From an uncultured Lachnospiraceae bacterium (GTDB lineage Bacteria > Bacillota > Clostridia > Lachnospirales > Lachnospiraceae): DNA of 64,000 nt. Positions 1 through 9,518 of the stretch are shown piece by piece (the stretch's first letter is position 1; each line of letters begins with the position of its first letter). The translations under genes were made by a program, and so were the position numbers. Where the stretch lies: positions 12,420 to 76,419 of the forward strand of contig CAJUMV010000017.1 of assembly GCA_910587715.1 (NCBI GenBank), read 5' to 3'. Below the pieces are notes generated by a model, which worked only from the letters and a program-made list of their open reading frames with translations, was not told where the DNA came from and searched no databases.

Positions 1-37
1 CCATGCATTGCGAATGGTGCGTGCTGAACAGCGGGGG

Positions 38-65
38 TTTACAAACCTCCAAAATCTGGTATACT
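38..65 (+). promoter_or_regulatory. Putative sigma-A promoter of murA
   Basis: TTTACA and TATACT hexamers are separated by 16 bases, and the second ends about 50 bases before the murA start. The rest of positions 1-114 shows no gene. Confidence 0.5.
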
Positions 66-114
66 GTATTTTAATGTTTGAGTTTTTTCGATGAAGAAAG
101 GCAAGTAAACATAG

Positions 115-1407
115 ATGGAACAATATGCGATTAAAGGTGGGAATCCGTTAGTCGGCGAGGTGGAGATCAGCGGTGCGAAAAATGCGGCGCTGGCGATTCT
201 TGCGGCTGCCATTATGACGGACGAAACCGTATTGATAGAGAATGTGCCTGACGTCAGAGACACCAATGTCATGATGCAGGCTATGGAAAGCATTGGCGTA
301 GTGATTAACCGCATAGACAGACATACGGTAAAAATCAATGCTTCACAGGTTAACGCTCTTGTGATTGAGGGCGACTATATTAAAAAAATCAGAGCATCCT
401 ATTATCTGTTAGGTTCTCTGCTTGGCAAATACAGCAAGGCGGAGGTGGTTCTGCCGGGCGGCTGTAATATCGGGCTGCGCCCCATCGACCAGCATATCAA
501 GGGCTTTCGTGCGCTTGGCGCCACGGTCGGAATCGGCTACGGACGCATCAGTGCGGAGGCGCCAAAGCTGAAAGGAAACCATATCTACATGGATGTGGTG
601 ACTGTGGGCGCGACTATGAATGTGATGATGGCGGCAGTCATGGCGGAGGGAACTACCGTGATTGAGAACGCGGCGAAGGAACCTCATGTCGTTGATTTGG
701 CGAACTTTTTGAACAGTATGGGTGCGAATATCAAAGGCGCAGGTACGGATGTGATTCGTATTAAGGGCGTGGCGAAGCTGCATGGGACGGAGTATGGCAT
801 TATTCCCGACCAGATTGAGGCGGGCACGTTTATGTTCGCGGCGGCGGTGACGAAGGGCGATGTGACGGTGAAGAATGTGATCCCGAAGCATTTGGAGTCC
901 ATCAGCGCGAAGCTTTTGGAGATTGGCTGTGAGATTGAGGAGTCCGACGACGCCGTGCGTGTGGTGGCGGCGAAGCCCTTGGGACACACCCATGTAAAGA
1001 CGCTGCCTTACCCCGGATTTCCCACGGATATGCAGCCGCAGATTACGGTGGCATTGGGACTTTCCGCCGGCACCAGCATTGTGACGGAGAGTATTTTTGA
1101 GAATCGGTTTAAATATGTGGACGAGCTGACCTGCATGGGCGCGAACATCAAGGTGGAGAGCAATACCGCAATCATTGACGGCGTGTCCAAATATACCGGA
1201 GCGCATATTACCGCGCCGGATTTGCGGGCGGGTGCGGCGCTTGTGATTGCGGCGTTGGCGGCGGATGGTATCAGTACGGTGGACGACATTAAATATATTC
1301 AGCGTGGTTATGAGGACTTCCATTTAAAGCTGCAGCGTCTGGGAGCGCAGATTGATTTGGTGACCACGGACAGGGAGCTGCAGAAGTTCAAATTAAAGGT
1401 CGGCTGA
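115..1407 (+). CDS. murA: UDP-N-acetylglucosamine 1-carboxyvinyltransferase (MurA)
   Basis: This cytoplasmic enzyme transfers enolpyruvate from PEP to UDP-GlcNAc, the first committed step of peptidoglycan synthesis. The 430-residue length matches the family. The N-terminal GAKNAAL motif binds substrate. The LPGGCNIG loop carries the catalytic cysteine (Cys117), which is the residue targeted by fosfomycin, and RPIDQH follows. The ATG at 115 has a purine-rich AGAAAGG about 13 bases upstream and is the only sensible start. The gene ends about 60 bases before the promoter of the metK riboswitch, so it is probably transcribed alone. Clostridia often carry two MurA paralogues, and the sequence alone does not say which one this is. 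Confidence 0.95.
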   Translation: MEQYAIKGGNPLVGEVEISGAKNAALAILAAAIMTDETVLIENVPDVRDTNVMMQAMESIGVVINRIDRHTVKINASQVNALVIEGDYIKKIRASYYLLGSLLGKYSKAEVVLPGGCNIGLRPIDQHIKGFRALGATVGIGYGRISAEAPKLKGNHIYMDVVTVGATMNVMMAAVMAEGTTVIENAAKEPHVVDLANFLNSMGANIKGAGTDVIRIKGVAKLHGTEYGIIPDQIEAGTFMFAAAVTKGDVTVKNVIPKHLESISAKLLEIGCEIEESDDAVRVVAAKPLGHTHVKTLPYPGFPTDMQPQITVALGLSAGTSIVTESIFENRFKYVDELTCMGANIKVESNTAIIDGVSKYTGAHITAPDLRAGAALVIAALAADGISTVDDIKYIQRGYEDFHLKLQRLGAQIDLVTTDRELQKFKLKVG

Positions 1408-1467
1408 CCGGAAACCGGCTGGCGGGTGCGCATCGTCCCGGCTCGTAAAAAAGTTGGCATCTGGGGC

Positions 1468-1496
1468 TTGACAGAGCCGCTATGCTGGTGTATCTT
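1468..1496 (+). promoter_or_regulatory. Sigma-A promoter of the SAM riboswitch-metK transcript
   Basis: A perfect TTGACA is followed after 17 bases by TATCTT. The predicted transcription start lies roughly 30 bases before the riboswitch aptamer. Confidence 0.65.
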
Positions 1497-1530
1497 TGTT
1501 TTAGATAAATTTCATATTGTAATATCTTTC

Positions 1531-1641
1531 TCTTATTCAGAGTGGTGGAGATACATAGGATCGATGAAGCCACGGCAACCCCTGTCAAGGAAGGTGCCAA
1601 CCTGAGCGAAGCTGTTAGCGCAGCATGATCGAACAATAAGA
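1531..1641 (+). ncRNA. SAM-I (S-box) riboswitch aptamer
   Basis: The S-box core is visible: GATGAAGCCACGGCAACC (1563-1580), then AAGGTGCCAACCTG, then a GAGCGAAGC..GCGC stem. P1 closes between TCTTATTC at 1531 and GAACAATAAGA ending at 1641. It senses S-adenosylmethionine and sits in front of the SAM synthetase gene, so high SAM should stop metK transcription. The 3' strand of P1 (AATAAGAGG) can also pair with CCCCTTATT of the downstream terminator, giving the expected mutually exclusive antiterminator. Confidence 0.93.
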
Positions 1642-1664
1642 GGATTTGGTGGTTGTATGTCGAG

Positions 1665-1704
1665 TCCCCTTATTTCGAAGAGAAATAAGAGGGCTTTTCT
1701 TATT
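1665..1704 (+). terminator. Riboswitch-controlled intrinsic terminator
   Basis: The stem CCCTTATTTC / GAAATAAGAGGG is followed by GCTTTTCTTATT. It forms the expression platform of the SAM riboswitch, because its left arm competes for the P1 strand. Confidence 0.8.
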
Positions 1705-1741
1705 ATATTTAAAAATATAAAACAAAAAAAGGAGAGGAAAA

Positions 1742-2923
1742 ATGGAGAAAAGATTATTTACATCCGAGTCTGTAACTGAGGGGCATCCCGACAAAGTCTG
1801 CGATGCGATTTCTGACGCGATCTTAGACGCCTGCATGGAAAAGGATCCCATGAGCCGTGTGGCTTGTGAGACGGCGGTCTGCACCGGCTTCGTGCTGGTG
1901 ACCGGTGAGATTACCACTAATGCGTATGTAGATATGCAGAAAATCGTGCGAGATACCGTGAAGGAAATCGGTTATACCAAGTCCGAGTATGGTTTTGACG
2001 GCAACACCTGCGCGGTGTTTGTAGCGATTGACGAGCAGTCGGCGGATATTGCGATGGGCGTGGACAAGGCTCTGGAAGCGAAAAAGGGCGAGCAAACGGA
2101 CGATTTGGACACGGGCGCGGGCGATCAGGGCATGATGTTCGGCTATGCGACCAACGAGACGGAGGAGTACATGCCTTATCCGATTTCACTGGCACATAAG
2201 CTGGCAAAGAAGCTGACGGAAGTCCGTAAGGACGGCATTCTCAAGTATTTAAGACCCGACGGCAAGAGTCAGGTTTCCGTGGAGTACGACGAGGCGGGTA
2301 AGCCGGTTCGCCTGGAAGCGGTCGTGCTGTCTACCCAGCATGACGATGACGTGACGCAGGAGCAGATTCACGAGGATATCAAAAAGTATGTGTTTGACCC
2401 CGTTCTGCCGAAGGAGCTGATTGACGATAAGACCAAGTTTTTCATCAATCCTACGGGACGTTTCGTAATCGGCGGTCCTCACGGCGACGCGGGACTGACG
2501 GGACGTAAGATTATTGTGGACACCTACGGCGGATATGCACGTCACGGCGGCGGCGCATTTTCCGGCAAGGACTGCACGAAGGTGGACCGCTCCGCAGCTT
2601 ACGCGGCGCGCTATGTGGCGAAGAACATTGTGGCGGCGGGCATTGCGGACAAGTGCGAGATTCAGCTTTCTTACGCCATCGGTGTGGCACAGCCTACTTC
2701 TATTATGGTAGATACCTTCGGTACGGGTAAGGTTGCGGATGAAAAACTCGTGGAAATTGTGCGCGAGAATTTTGACTTGAGACCCGCGGGCATCATCAAG
2801 ATGCTTGACCTTCGCCGTCCGATTTACAAGCAGACCGCGGCATACGGACATTTCGGCAGAAACGACTTGGATTTGCCATGGGAGAAGCTTGACAAGGTGG
2901 ATGCGCTTAAGAAATATTTATAA
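1742..2923 (+). CDS. metK: S-adenosylmethionine synthetase (MetK)
   Basis: The enzyme makes SAM from methionine and ATP. The protein has 393 residues, typical for the family. Diagnostic segments are SESVTEGHPDKVCD near the N-terminus (ATP and Mg2+ binding), GAGDQGMMFGYA at about residue 121, the GGPHGDAGLTGRKI loop, and GGGAFSGKDCTKVDRSAAY. The start at 1742 has an excellent AAGGAGAGG site. It lies directly behind the SAM-I riboswitch and terminator, so feedback control by its own product is expected. An intrinsic terminator follows. Confidence 0.97.
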   Translation: MEKRLFTSESVTEGHPDKVCDAISDAILDACMEKDPMSRVACETAVCTGFVLVTGEITTNAYVDMQKIVRDTVKEIGYTKSEYGFDGNTCAVFVAIDEQSADIAMGVDKALEAKKGEQTDDLDTGAGDQGMMFGYATNETEEYMPYPISLAHKLAKKLTEVRKDGILKYLRPDGKSQVSVEYDEAGKPVRLEAVVLSTQHDDDVTQEQIHEDIKKYVFDPVLPKELIDDKTKFFINPTGRFVIGGPHGDAGLTGRKIIVDTYGGYARHGGGAFSGKDCTKVDRSAAYAARYVAKNIVAAGIADKCEIQLSYAIGVAQPTSIMVDTFGTGKVADEKLVEIVRENFDLRPAGIIKMLDLRRPIYKQTAAYGHFGRNDLDLPWEKLDKVDALKKYL

Positions 2924-2938
2924 TCAGGTGACGTGCGC

Positions 2939-2966
2939 TCCGGGGGAGAATCCTCCGGGGCGTTTT
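2939..2966 (+). terminator. Intrinsic terminator of metK
   Basis: The stem CCGGGGGA-GAA-TCCTCCGG is followed by GGCGTTTTCG, 15 bases after the metK stop. Confidence 0.75.
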
Positions 2967-2979
2967 CGTATGTTACTAA

Positions 2980-3008
2980 TTGACCAAATTATGGATTCCA
3001 TGTAAAAT
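2980..3008 (+). promoter_or_regulatory. Sigma-A promoter of the FecR/CHASE2-cyclase operon
   Basis: TTGACC and TAAAAT are separated by 17 bases. The predicted start near 3015 gives a leader of about 80 bases before the ATG at 3098. No other convincing promoter is seen before the next seven genes end at 11136. Confidence 0.6.
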
Positions 3009-3097
3009 ATTGTAATAGAAATGGCGATATAAATATAGAAGTGTGTGTATTATGAAAACGGTCTGCGTTTCAAGTGTGAGAACTGGAGGCGGTGAAT

Positions 3098-4075
3098 ATG
3101 TACGGAAATCGAAAAAAGGCAGCGGCATTGGGCCTGGCAGTGGCACTCGGGTGTATGATGCCCATGAGCACGATGCTGGCGGCGGAGGATGACGCGGAGA
3201 ATGCGGTAAGCTCTGTCTCGGATAATGATGTGCTTTATGAGGAAGAGAATGTCAGCATCTTTGCGGCAGAGGAAATAGAGCCGGCAGCGGAGATAAAAGA
3301 GGCGGAGACTTCACAGGAACAGAATGCGCCGGAGATTACCATTACAAGGGATGGAAACAACAGCACCTGTAGTCTGGGCGGTAAGATTACCTTTGAATAT
3401 GTCAATCATTGGGGACCGCGATTGGAGATATCCGTAAGCCAGAGTGGACAGGCGGTTTCTGTTTTTTGGTATAAGGAAAATGTGACGGACTTGGAAGCAG
3501 AAGCGAAAACGGAAGAACAGATGGATTCTTTGGGCTGGACAGAGCAACAGTCCGCGTCCGAAAGTATTCTTCTCTCGCAGGATGGGGCTTATGTCGTATA
3601 TGTAAAAGTGGAAGCGGAAGGACAGAAATATTACGCGCGTTCCAGCGGAATCGTGGCAGACACACAGAAACCTGTGATAAAGGGCGTCGAGTCCGGAAAG
3701 ACCTATCCGGAGGGTACGCTGTTTCAGGTGGAGGATGCCAACCTTGATTATGTGCTGGTGAATGAGCAGCCGGCAGCGCCTGAAAACGGGAATTATAAGG
3801 TGGCGGCAAACGGCACGTCCTGCATGATTCGGGCAAGGGACAAGGCGGGTAACGAGGAGACTTGCAGCGTTACCGTATTCGGCAGTGAGACGCCGGGACC
3901 GGAAACACCGGATGACAGTAATGTCATTTTGGAGAGCGGTGAATATGCGCTGAAAGCGGGTGTGAAATATCATCTGGGAGCAGGAAGCTGGAAAGTCGGC
4001 GGCGACAAGTCGGTTTATCAGGGTGGCATTGATTTTTATGTAACGGCGGACGGCAGTTATCAATTTACGAAATAG
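3098..4075 (+). CDS. Secreted protein with Ig-like segment, unknown function
   Basis: I do not recognise a named family over the full length. The 325-residue protein opens with a signal peptide (NRKKAAALGLAVALGCMM, cleavage likely after MLAA). An acidic stretch follows, then about 200 residues of beta-rich sequence. Residues 190-260 (TQKPVIKGVESGKTY ... IRARDKAGNEE) resemble the Ig/FN3-like repeats of Firmicute surface proteins. The C-terminus (GVKYHLGAGSWKVGGD) looks like another small beta domain. There is no sortase motif or membrane anchor, so it is probably released. The ATG at 3098 has a GGAGG 8 bases upstream; an in-frame GTG at 3092 is too close to that site. It is the first gene of the signalling operon, 14 bases before the FecR-like gene. 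Confidence 0.7.
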   Translation: MYGNRKKAAALGLAVALGCMMPMSTMLAAEDDAENAVSSVSDNDVLYEEENVSIFAAEEIEPAAEIKEAETSQEQNAPEITITRDGNNSTCSLGGKITFEYVNHWGPRLEISVSQSGQAVSVFWYKENVTDLEAEAKTEEQMDSLGWTEQQSASESILLSQDGAYVVYVKVEAEGQKYYARSSGIVADTQKPVIKGVESGKTYPEGTLFQVEDANLDYVLVNEQPAAPENGNYKVAANGTSCMIRARDKAGNEETCSVTVFGSETPGPETPDDSNVILESGEYALKAGVKYHLGAGSWKVGGDKSVYQGGIDFYVTADGSYQFTK

Positions 4076-4089
4076 GGGCGTGTCGGATC

Positions 4090-5388
4090 ATGAAAAAACT
4101 GATAGCAAATAAAAAACTTATCATTTGTGCCTGCGCTGCGGTGGCTGTGACCGTTGCGGCGGTCATTGCATTGTTGGCGAATAAAGAAGAGACATTCCGC
4201 TCCATCATGGTCTATGATGTGGAAGGAAACGCCGTGATTGCGCGGGAGAACGTGGGAGAAATGAACGCGGCGGAGAATTTATATCTGGAATCGGGCGACC
4301 GTGTGAGCGTTGCGGCAGCTTCCCGTATGCGCATGAAGCTGGATGACGATAAGTACGTGATGGCGGAAGAGAATACGATTTTTTCCGTGCAGGTGGAGGG
4401 GACGGATGCGGATTCCCGAACGATGATTGCGCTGGAGCAGGGCGCAATTACCAATGAGATACAGAATCCTCTGAGCGAAGGCTCCCGGTTTGAAACCTCC
4501 ACGCCCAATTCCGTGATGGCGGTTCGCGGAACCGTTTATCGTGTGGAATTATATGCGGATGAGAACGGGGGACAGAACACAAAGCTGTGCTGCTTTCAGG
4601 GGAAAGTCGGCGTGAAACCCGTGCTTCCGGACGGTACTTACGGAGAGGAGATATTGGTGCCGGCAGGCAGCGAATTGATTGTATATCAGGACGGAACGAC
4701 GAGCGATATTCAGGATATTGCGTATGAGGAGCTTCCCCTGCAGGCGGTCGCAAATCTGCTTGACATGATGGAGAACGGTCAGGAGCTGACGGGTGTTTCT
4801 CAGGAAACTTTGGCGCAGCTTTCTTCAGAGACGGAGAAAGTAAGCAAGACTTCGGAGAGCGAAGCGAAACAGCCGCAGCAGAATGAGCCTGCGCAGGAAG
4901 AAGCGACGGAAGAGGAGTCTGACGAAACGGTCGGGCAGACGGATGCGCAGATACATACAAAGAGGGAGACGGTGAAAAATACGCCGGCAAAACGGAGCGG
5001 AGAGAAGCAGAATGTGCCGACGCCTGAACCGTCGGCGGGACAGCCCGTGCCCAAGCCGCAGGCTCCGGTGATCAAGCCGACAAAGCCGGCGGACAACGGT
5101 AGTATCGATAATGGGAACACAGAGGGAGAAGGTTCTCAGAACGAAAATGAAAATGCTTCTGACGAAGAGAAATCGGATGATGATAAGAAGGATAAGAAGA
5201 AACCTTCCAAACCGAAGACTTACACGGTGACCTTCGAGTATCAGGGTCAGGTATTTGCGACGCAGCGCGTAAAGCAGGGAGAGAAGGCGGCGGCGCCCGT
5301 ACTGGTTCCGGCGACAAGCGGCGCTTGGGATTTTGATTTTGAGACGAAAATTCAGGCGAATACGACGATAACATGGAAGGCGCAATAA
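4090..5388 (+). CDS. Membrane-anchored FecR-domain protein
   Basis: The 432-residue protein begins with a single membrane segment (about residues 5-28), leaving the rest outside the cell. Residues 35-220 match a FecR-like domain: ESGDRVSVAAASRMRMKLDD, then ALEQGAI, then TPNSVMAVRGTVYRV, which is the FecR hallmark 'S..AVRGT' region. A long acidic/proline-lysine linker follows (about 245-375). A C-terminal module of about 55 residues (YTVTFEYQGQVFATQRVKQG) resembles InlB B-repeat/Flg_new domains. FecR domains sense or relay periplasmic or extracellular signals. The next gene encodes a CHASE2-cyclase, a partner type often seen beside FecR proteins, so this protein probably presents the extracellular signal to it. 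The ligand is unknown. Confidence 0.8.
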   Translation: MKKLIANKKLIICACAAVAVTVAAVIALLANKEETFRSIMVYDVEGNAVIARENVGEMNAAENLYLESGDRVSVAAASRMRMKLDDDKYVMAEENTIFSVQVEGTDADSRTMIALEQGAITNEIQNPLSEGSRFETSTPNSVMAVRGTVYRVELYADENGGQNTKLCCFQGKVGVKPVLPDGTYGEEILVPAGSELIVYQDGTTSDIQDIAYEELPLQAVANLLDMMENGQELTGVSQETLAQLSSETEKVSKTSESEAKQPQQNEPAQEEATEEESDETVGQTDAQIHTKRETVKNTPAKRSGEKQNVPTPEPSAGQPVPKPQAPVIKPTKPADNGSIDNGNTEGEGSQNENENASDEEKSDDDKKDKKKPSKPKTYTVTFEYQGQVFATQRVKQGEKAAAPVLVPATSGAWDFDFETKIQANTTITWKAQ

Positions 5389-5430
5389 TTTCCGGAGAAA
5401 AAACGGACACAAGAGGAACGACAGACAAAA

Positions 5431-7254
5431 ATGGAGAAATATGTTAACACAAGGAAAACGGCGGCGGTTACTGCCGCCGTTATTCTGATTTCGTTCGCTT
5501 TTTTGTATTTTGGCGCGGCAAATTTTGTGGATATTGGCATATCCGACAAGCTGAACCAGCGGGAGAGCGTCACCAACAAAAAAATTTATATCATAGGAAT
5601 CGACGACAAGACGCTGGAGCAGTACGGTCCCGTCAACACATGGAGCAGGGAGATACCGGCAAAACTGGTGTCCCTGTTAAACGGGGAAGGGGACGGGCGT
5701 CCGGCAGTCATCGGCTTCGATGTGATTTACAGTGAAGATGCCGGGCGGCAGGCGGATGATGCCTTTGCCGATGTGTGCAGGGAAGCGGGAAATGTCGTCG
5801 TCGCCATGAGCTTTTCTTTTAAGGAGCAGCCCGAGCAGGGGGCGGATGGAAAAATCGTCTATAATCCCTATCATGTGGATTATGTGATCGAACCGTATGA
5901 CAGTTTAAAGAATGCGGTTATGTGCGGGTTTGCCAATACCTTTGTGGATACGGACGGCTATGTGCGTCAGGCGATGGCATATCTGGATCATGAAGGGGTC
6001 AGGGAGTACAGTCTCTCCTCGCAGGTCTATCAAAGGTATCAGGAAAGCAGGGGAGAAGAGGCGGTGTTTCCTGCCGTTTACGGAAGAAATAACCGCTTTT
6101 ATTTCACCTATTCGGGCAGACCGGGCGGTTACAGTGTCGTCTCTATGGCGGATGTGCTGGACGGTACGGTGAATCCGGCAATTTTTCAGGATGCGGTGGT
6201 GCTGGTGGGCGCGTATGCTGTGGGTATGCAGGATTCCTATATGCCCGCCATTGCCCACAACAGTCAGATGTACGGGGTGGAAATACACGCCAATATCATA
6301 GAGGCTTTGTTGGAGGGGAAGACCCAGCTTCCGATACAGCCTTTTGTCTATGCGCTGGCGGCGGCGCTTCTGTGCGGTGCATTCTATGTTTTCGGCGAAA
6401 AAGTGAGGATGCTGTACGATACGATTGTACTGGCGGTATTGATGATTCTCGACCTTGTCTTTGTAAAAGTCATGTATGGGAAAGGGTGGATTGTTCCGAG
6501 TATTCTTCTGCCGCTTTGTCTGTTGGTCATTTATCTGGTACTGATGGTGCGCGGGTATCTGGCGGAGATTATGAGAAGGCGTCGCGTGGTCGGCGTGTTT
6601 AAACAGTATGTGGCGCCGCAGGTGGTGGATAAAATCAGCAGGGACAAGGATTTTGAGTTAGTGATTGGCGGAGAAAACCGTCATATTGCGGTGTTGTTTG
6701 TGGATATTCGGGGCTTTACGACCATGTCGGAAAGTTTAAAGCCGGAGGAAGTGGTGGAGATTTTGAATGAGTATCTGGGACTCACCACAAAGGCGATTTT
6801 CGACAACGGCGGGACGTTAGACAAGTTCGTAGGAGACGCGACCATGGCGGTCTTTAACGCGCCGTTTGATTTGGACGATTATATTTTCCGTGCCGTTGCC
6901 ACCGCATGGGACATGCAGGCGGGTGCGGAAGCGATTGCGGAGAAGTTCCGGGAAAGATATGGAAAAAGCGTATCCTTCGGAATCGGTGTGAACTGCGGCA
7001 ATGCTGTTGTGGGAAATATCGGCTGTGATTTCCGAATGGACTATACCGCCATCGGTGATACGGTCAATACAGCGGCAAGGTTGGAGAGCAATGCGAAACC
7101 TGGACAGATTTTGATAAGTAAGGATGTTTATGAAGCGGTAAAGGAACGAGTGGCGGTAACGCCGATTGGAGAGATTCCCCTGAAGGGAAAGAGCAACGGC
7201 GTTTTTGTCTACCAGATAGACAGTGTCAGGAGGGAGAGCCTGCAGAATGAGTAA
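5431..7254 (+). CDS. CHASE2-domain adenylate cyclase (class III)
   Basis: The 607-residue membrane enzyme is predicted to make cAMP. TM1 is at about 11-31. An extracellular CHASE2 domain spans about 45-300 (IYIIGIDDKTLEQYG ... PAVIGFDVIYSED ... VLVGAYAVGMQDSY). Three TM segments follow (about 305-375), then a short linker and the cyclase domain (about 418-590). All key class III residues are visible: metal aspartates Asp425 (FVDIRGF) and Asp469 (FVGDA), adenine-selecting Lys465 and Asp537 (LDKF, MDYTAIGD), and transition-state Asn546 and Arg550 (NTAAR). The Lys/Asp pair argues for ATP rather than GTP as substrate. It sits 42 bases after the FecR gene and overlaps the next gene by 8 bases. Confidence 0.9.
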   Translation: MEKYVNTRKTAAVTAAVILISFAFLYFGAANFVDIGISDKLNQRESVTNKKIYIIGIDDKTLEQYGPVNTWSREIPAKLVSLLNGEGDGRPAVIGFDVIYSEDAGRQADDAFADVCREAGNVVVAMSFSFKEQPEQGADGKIVYNPYHVDYVIEPYDSLKNAVMCGFANTFVDTDGYVRQAMAYLDHEGVREYSLSSQVYQRYQESRGEEAVFPAVYGRNNRFYFTYSGRPGGYSVVSMADVLDGTVNPAIFQDAVVLVGAYAVGMQDSYMPAIAHNSQMYGVEIHANIIEALLEGKTQLPIQPFVYALAAALLCGAFYVFGEKVRMLYDTIVLAVLMILDLVFVKVMYGKGWIVPSILLPLCLLVIYLVLMVRGYLAEIMRRRRVVGVFKQYVAPQVVDKISRDKDFELVIGGENRHIAVLFVDIRGFTTMSESLKPEEVVEILNEYLGLTTKAIFDNGGTLDKFVGDATMAVFNAPFDLDDYIFRAVATAWDMQAGAEAIAEKFRERYGKSVSFGIGVNCGNAVVGNIGCDFRMDYTAIGDTVNTAARLESNAKPGQILISKDVYEAVKERVAVTPIGEIPLKGKSNGVFVYQIDSVRRESLQNE

Positions 7255-8050
7255 ACTATATTTGGTTCCCGACAGGAAAGATATGGAGCGGATGTGTGCG
7301 CTGGCGGCGGAGTACGGATGCGCGTTTGAATACAATGATTTTTATTTGCCAAGGGTTATGGACAATCCCGAAGCGCAGGCAGAAATCATTGCGGATTATC
7401 AAAAGCACAGGAGCGGATTTGACGGCGATACCATGCACGGCGCATTCCTTGACGTGACGATTCACAGCGACGACCCCTTAATCCGGGACGCGTCCATGCT
7501 GCGGGTGCGTCAGTCTATGGAAATGGCGAAGGACATGGGACTAAAGGGCGCTGTGTTCCACACGGGACGCCTTGCCGGTTTTCGGGCGGATGGTTATCTG
7601 AAAAACTGGCGGGACAGAAACGCAGCGTTTTTTGCGGAGCTTGCGGACAAATATCCGGGGCAGCAGATTTACATGGAGAACATGTTCGATGAAGCGCCGG
7701 ACATTCTGGCGGGGCTGGCGGAGAGGATGCGGGATGTCAAAAATTTCGGCGTTTGTCTTGACTATGCCCATGCCATGCTTTTTTCCAAATGTTCGGGGCG
7801 GGAGTGGATGGAGGCGCTGGCGCCCTATATTCGTCATATCCATATCAATGACAATGATCTGCATAACGATCTGCATCAGGCGGTGGGCGCCGGAATGCTG
7901 GACTGGCAGGAATTTGACAATCTAATCAGACAGTACCGGATAGAGGCGTCGGTGCTTGTGGAGGTAAGCGGTTACGAGGCGCAGAAGGAATCGCTGCAGT
8001 ACATGAAACATTACGGAATCTATCCGATGGAAAGGGAGAGGGAAGACTAA
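7247..8050 (+). CDS. TIM-barrel sugar phosphate isomerase/endonuclease IV-like protein
   Basis: The 267-residue protein has the pattern of the xylose isomerase-like TIM barrel family (AP_endonuc_2): a DFYLPR strand, GAVFHTGRL, a glutamate in YMENMF, CLDYAHAM, HIHINDND and LVEVSGYE, which together supply a metal-binding His/Glu/Asp set. The substrate cannot be deduced. ATG 7247 overlaps the cyclase stop by 8 bases and has AGGAGG 13 bases upstream; an in-frame GTG at 7223 is less likely. Translational coupling inside a signalling operon is unusual for this family. It could be a metabolic enzyme whose activity is tied to the sensed signal. Confidence 0.75.
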   Translation: MSKLYLVPDRKDMERMCALAAEYGCAFEYNDFYLPRVMDNPEAQAEIIADYQKHRSGFDGDTMHGAFLDVTIHSDDPLIRDASMLRVRQSMEMAKDMGLKGAVFHTGRLAGFRADGYLKNWRDRNAAFFAELADKYPGQQIYMENMFDEAPDILAGLAERMRDVKNFGVCLDYAHAMLFSKCSGREWMEALAPYIRHIHINDNDLHNDLHQAVGAGMLDWQEFDNLIRQYRIEASVLVEVSGYEAQKESLQYMKHYGIYPMERERED

Positions 8051-8051
8051 A

Positions 8052-9518
8052 ATGCATGTGCAATACGAGGATTTTGAAAAGATAATGGATATCGGCATAC
8101 GCCTTTCCACGGAAAGAGATAGGAACCGTCTGCTCATGACCATTCTGGATAAGGGGATGGAGATTACAAACTGTGATGCGAGCACGCTGTATCTGTATGA
8201 AAACGACGAGCTGCATTTTAAGTTTATGAAAACGCTTTCCAAAGGCATCAGCCGGGGGTTGGACGGGGAGACCATCGACCTGCCGCCCGTGCCGATGAAA
8301 GAGGAAAATGTGTGCTCTTATGCGGCGATTCATCGTGAGGTCGTAAATATTTCCAACGTGTATGCCAGCAGCCGGTTTGATTTCTCAGGACCCAGACAGT
8401 ATGACGGTATGACTGGATACCGCACACAGTCACAGCTAGTCGTGCCTTTGGCGAATAACGAGAATGAATTGATTGGCGTGTTGCAGTTAATCAACGCTAT
8501 GGATGAGGACGGCAGTGTCATCGCATTTAATGAAGCGTATGAAATCATTATCCGCGCGCTGGGCGCCATTGCCGCGATAGAGTTGACGAATCTTTCTTAT
8601 GTGGAAGCGCTAAAGACGCAGATTTACTCCTTCGTGGAAGCGCTTACGACGGCGCTGGAGGAGCGGACGCCTTACAACGCCCTGCATACAAGGAACGTAG
8701 AAAAATACGCGAGTCTGCTGGCGGACTACATCACGGAATTACATAGAGAGGGAAAGTGTGAAAAGAGCTTTGACGGCGCGAGGAAAGAGCAGCTTATGCT
8801 GGCGGCGCTCATTCATGATATCGGAAAGATGGTCGTGCCTTTAAGCATTATGAATAAGGCGACCAGACTGGATAAGCGGCTGGAAAAGGTGGACGATCGG
8901 TTTGCGCTGCTTAAGGCATTGTATGAGATTGATATGCTGCGGGGAAGGATAAGCAGGGAAAAATATGAGACCGTCGAAAAGGAGCTGGCGTCTGCGCTTG
9001 CCTTTATTCATGAGATGGATGTAGTCGCTTATGTGAATGACGAAAACTGCGAGCGTATCAGAAGTCTTGCCGAAAAGCGGCATGTCAGCGAGGACGGCAC
9101 GGTTCTTCCGTATCTGACGGACAAAGAAGCGGAATGCCTGTGTATTCGCAGCGGCACGCTGACGGTTCAGGAGCGCAGGGAGATGGAGAATCACGTGGTC
9201 ATGACGTCCAAGATTTTGGAAAAGGTGCAGTTTTATAAAGGCTTTTCCATGGTGCCCAAGTGGGTGGGCGCCCATCATGAATATCTGGACGGCAGCGGCT
9301 ATCCGAAGGGACTGAAGGGCGATGAGCTCGACCTGGAGACAAGGCTTTTGACGGTGGTGGATATCTACGACGCACTGGTGGCGACGGACAGACCTTATAA
9401 GCAGCCAATCTCGCGGGAAAAGGCGATTCAGATACTGAAGGATATGGCAAACAAGGGGAAAGTGGACCTGCAGCTTGTGGAGTGGCTGGATGAAGCGCTT
9501 GAGAAGGAGAAGCAATGA
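8052..9518 (+). CDS. GAF and HD-GYP domain phosphohydrolase
   Basis: The 488-residue soluble protein has a GAF domain (about 15-180) and an HD-GYP-type domain (about 190-480). HDIGKM places the HD pair at residues 255-256. Further metal-ligand motifs are HVVMTSKIL and HHEYLDGSGYPKGL. HD-GYP proteins usually hydrolyse cyclic di-GMP, so that activity is likely but not certain. An insertion of about 100 residues rich in charged helices separates the HD motif from the GYP half, longer than usual. It follows the TIM-barrel gene by one base and overlaps the response regulator start by 4 bases. The GAF ligand is unknown; cAMP from the upstream cyclase is one testable idea. Confidence 0.85.
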   Translation: MHVQYEDFEKIMDIGIRLSTERDRNRLLMTILDKGMEITNCDASTLYLYENDELHFKFMKTLSKGISRGLDGETIDLPPVPMKEENVCSYAAIHREVVNISNVYASSRFDFSGPRQYDGMTGYRTQSQLVVPLANNENELIGVLQLINAMDEDGSVIAFNEAYEIIIRALGAIAAIELTNLSYVEALKTQIYSFVEALTTALEERTPYNALHTRNVEKYASLLADYITELHREGKCEKSFDGARKEQLMLAALIHDIGKMVVPLSIMNKATRLDKRLEKVDDRFALLKALYEIDMLRGRISREKYETVEKELASALAFIHEMDVVAYVNDENCERIRSLAEKRHVSEDGTVLPYLTDKEAECLCIRSGTLTVQERREMENHVVMTSKILEKVQFYKGFSMVPKWVGAHHEYLDGSGYPKGLKGDELDLETRLLTVVDIYDALVATDRPYKQPISREKAIQILKDMANKGKVDLQLVEWLDEALEKEKQ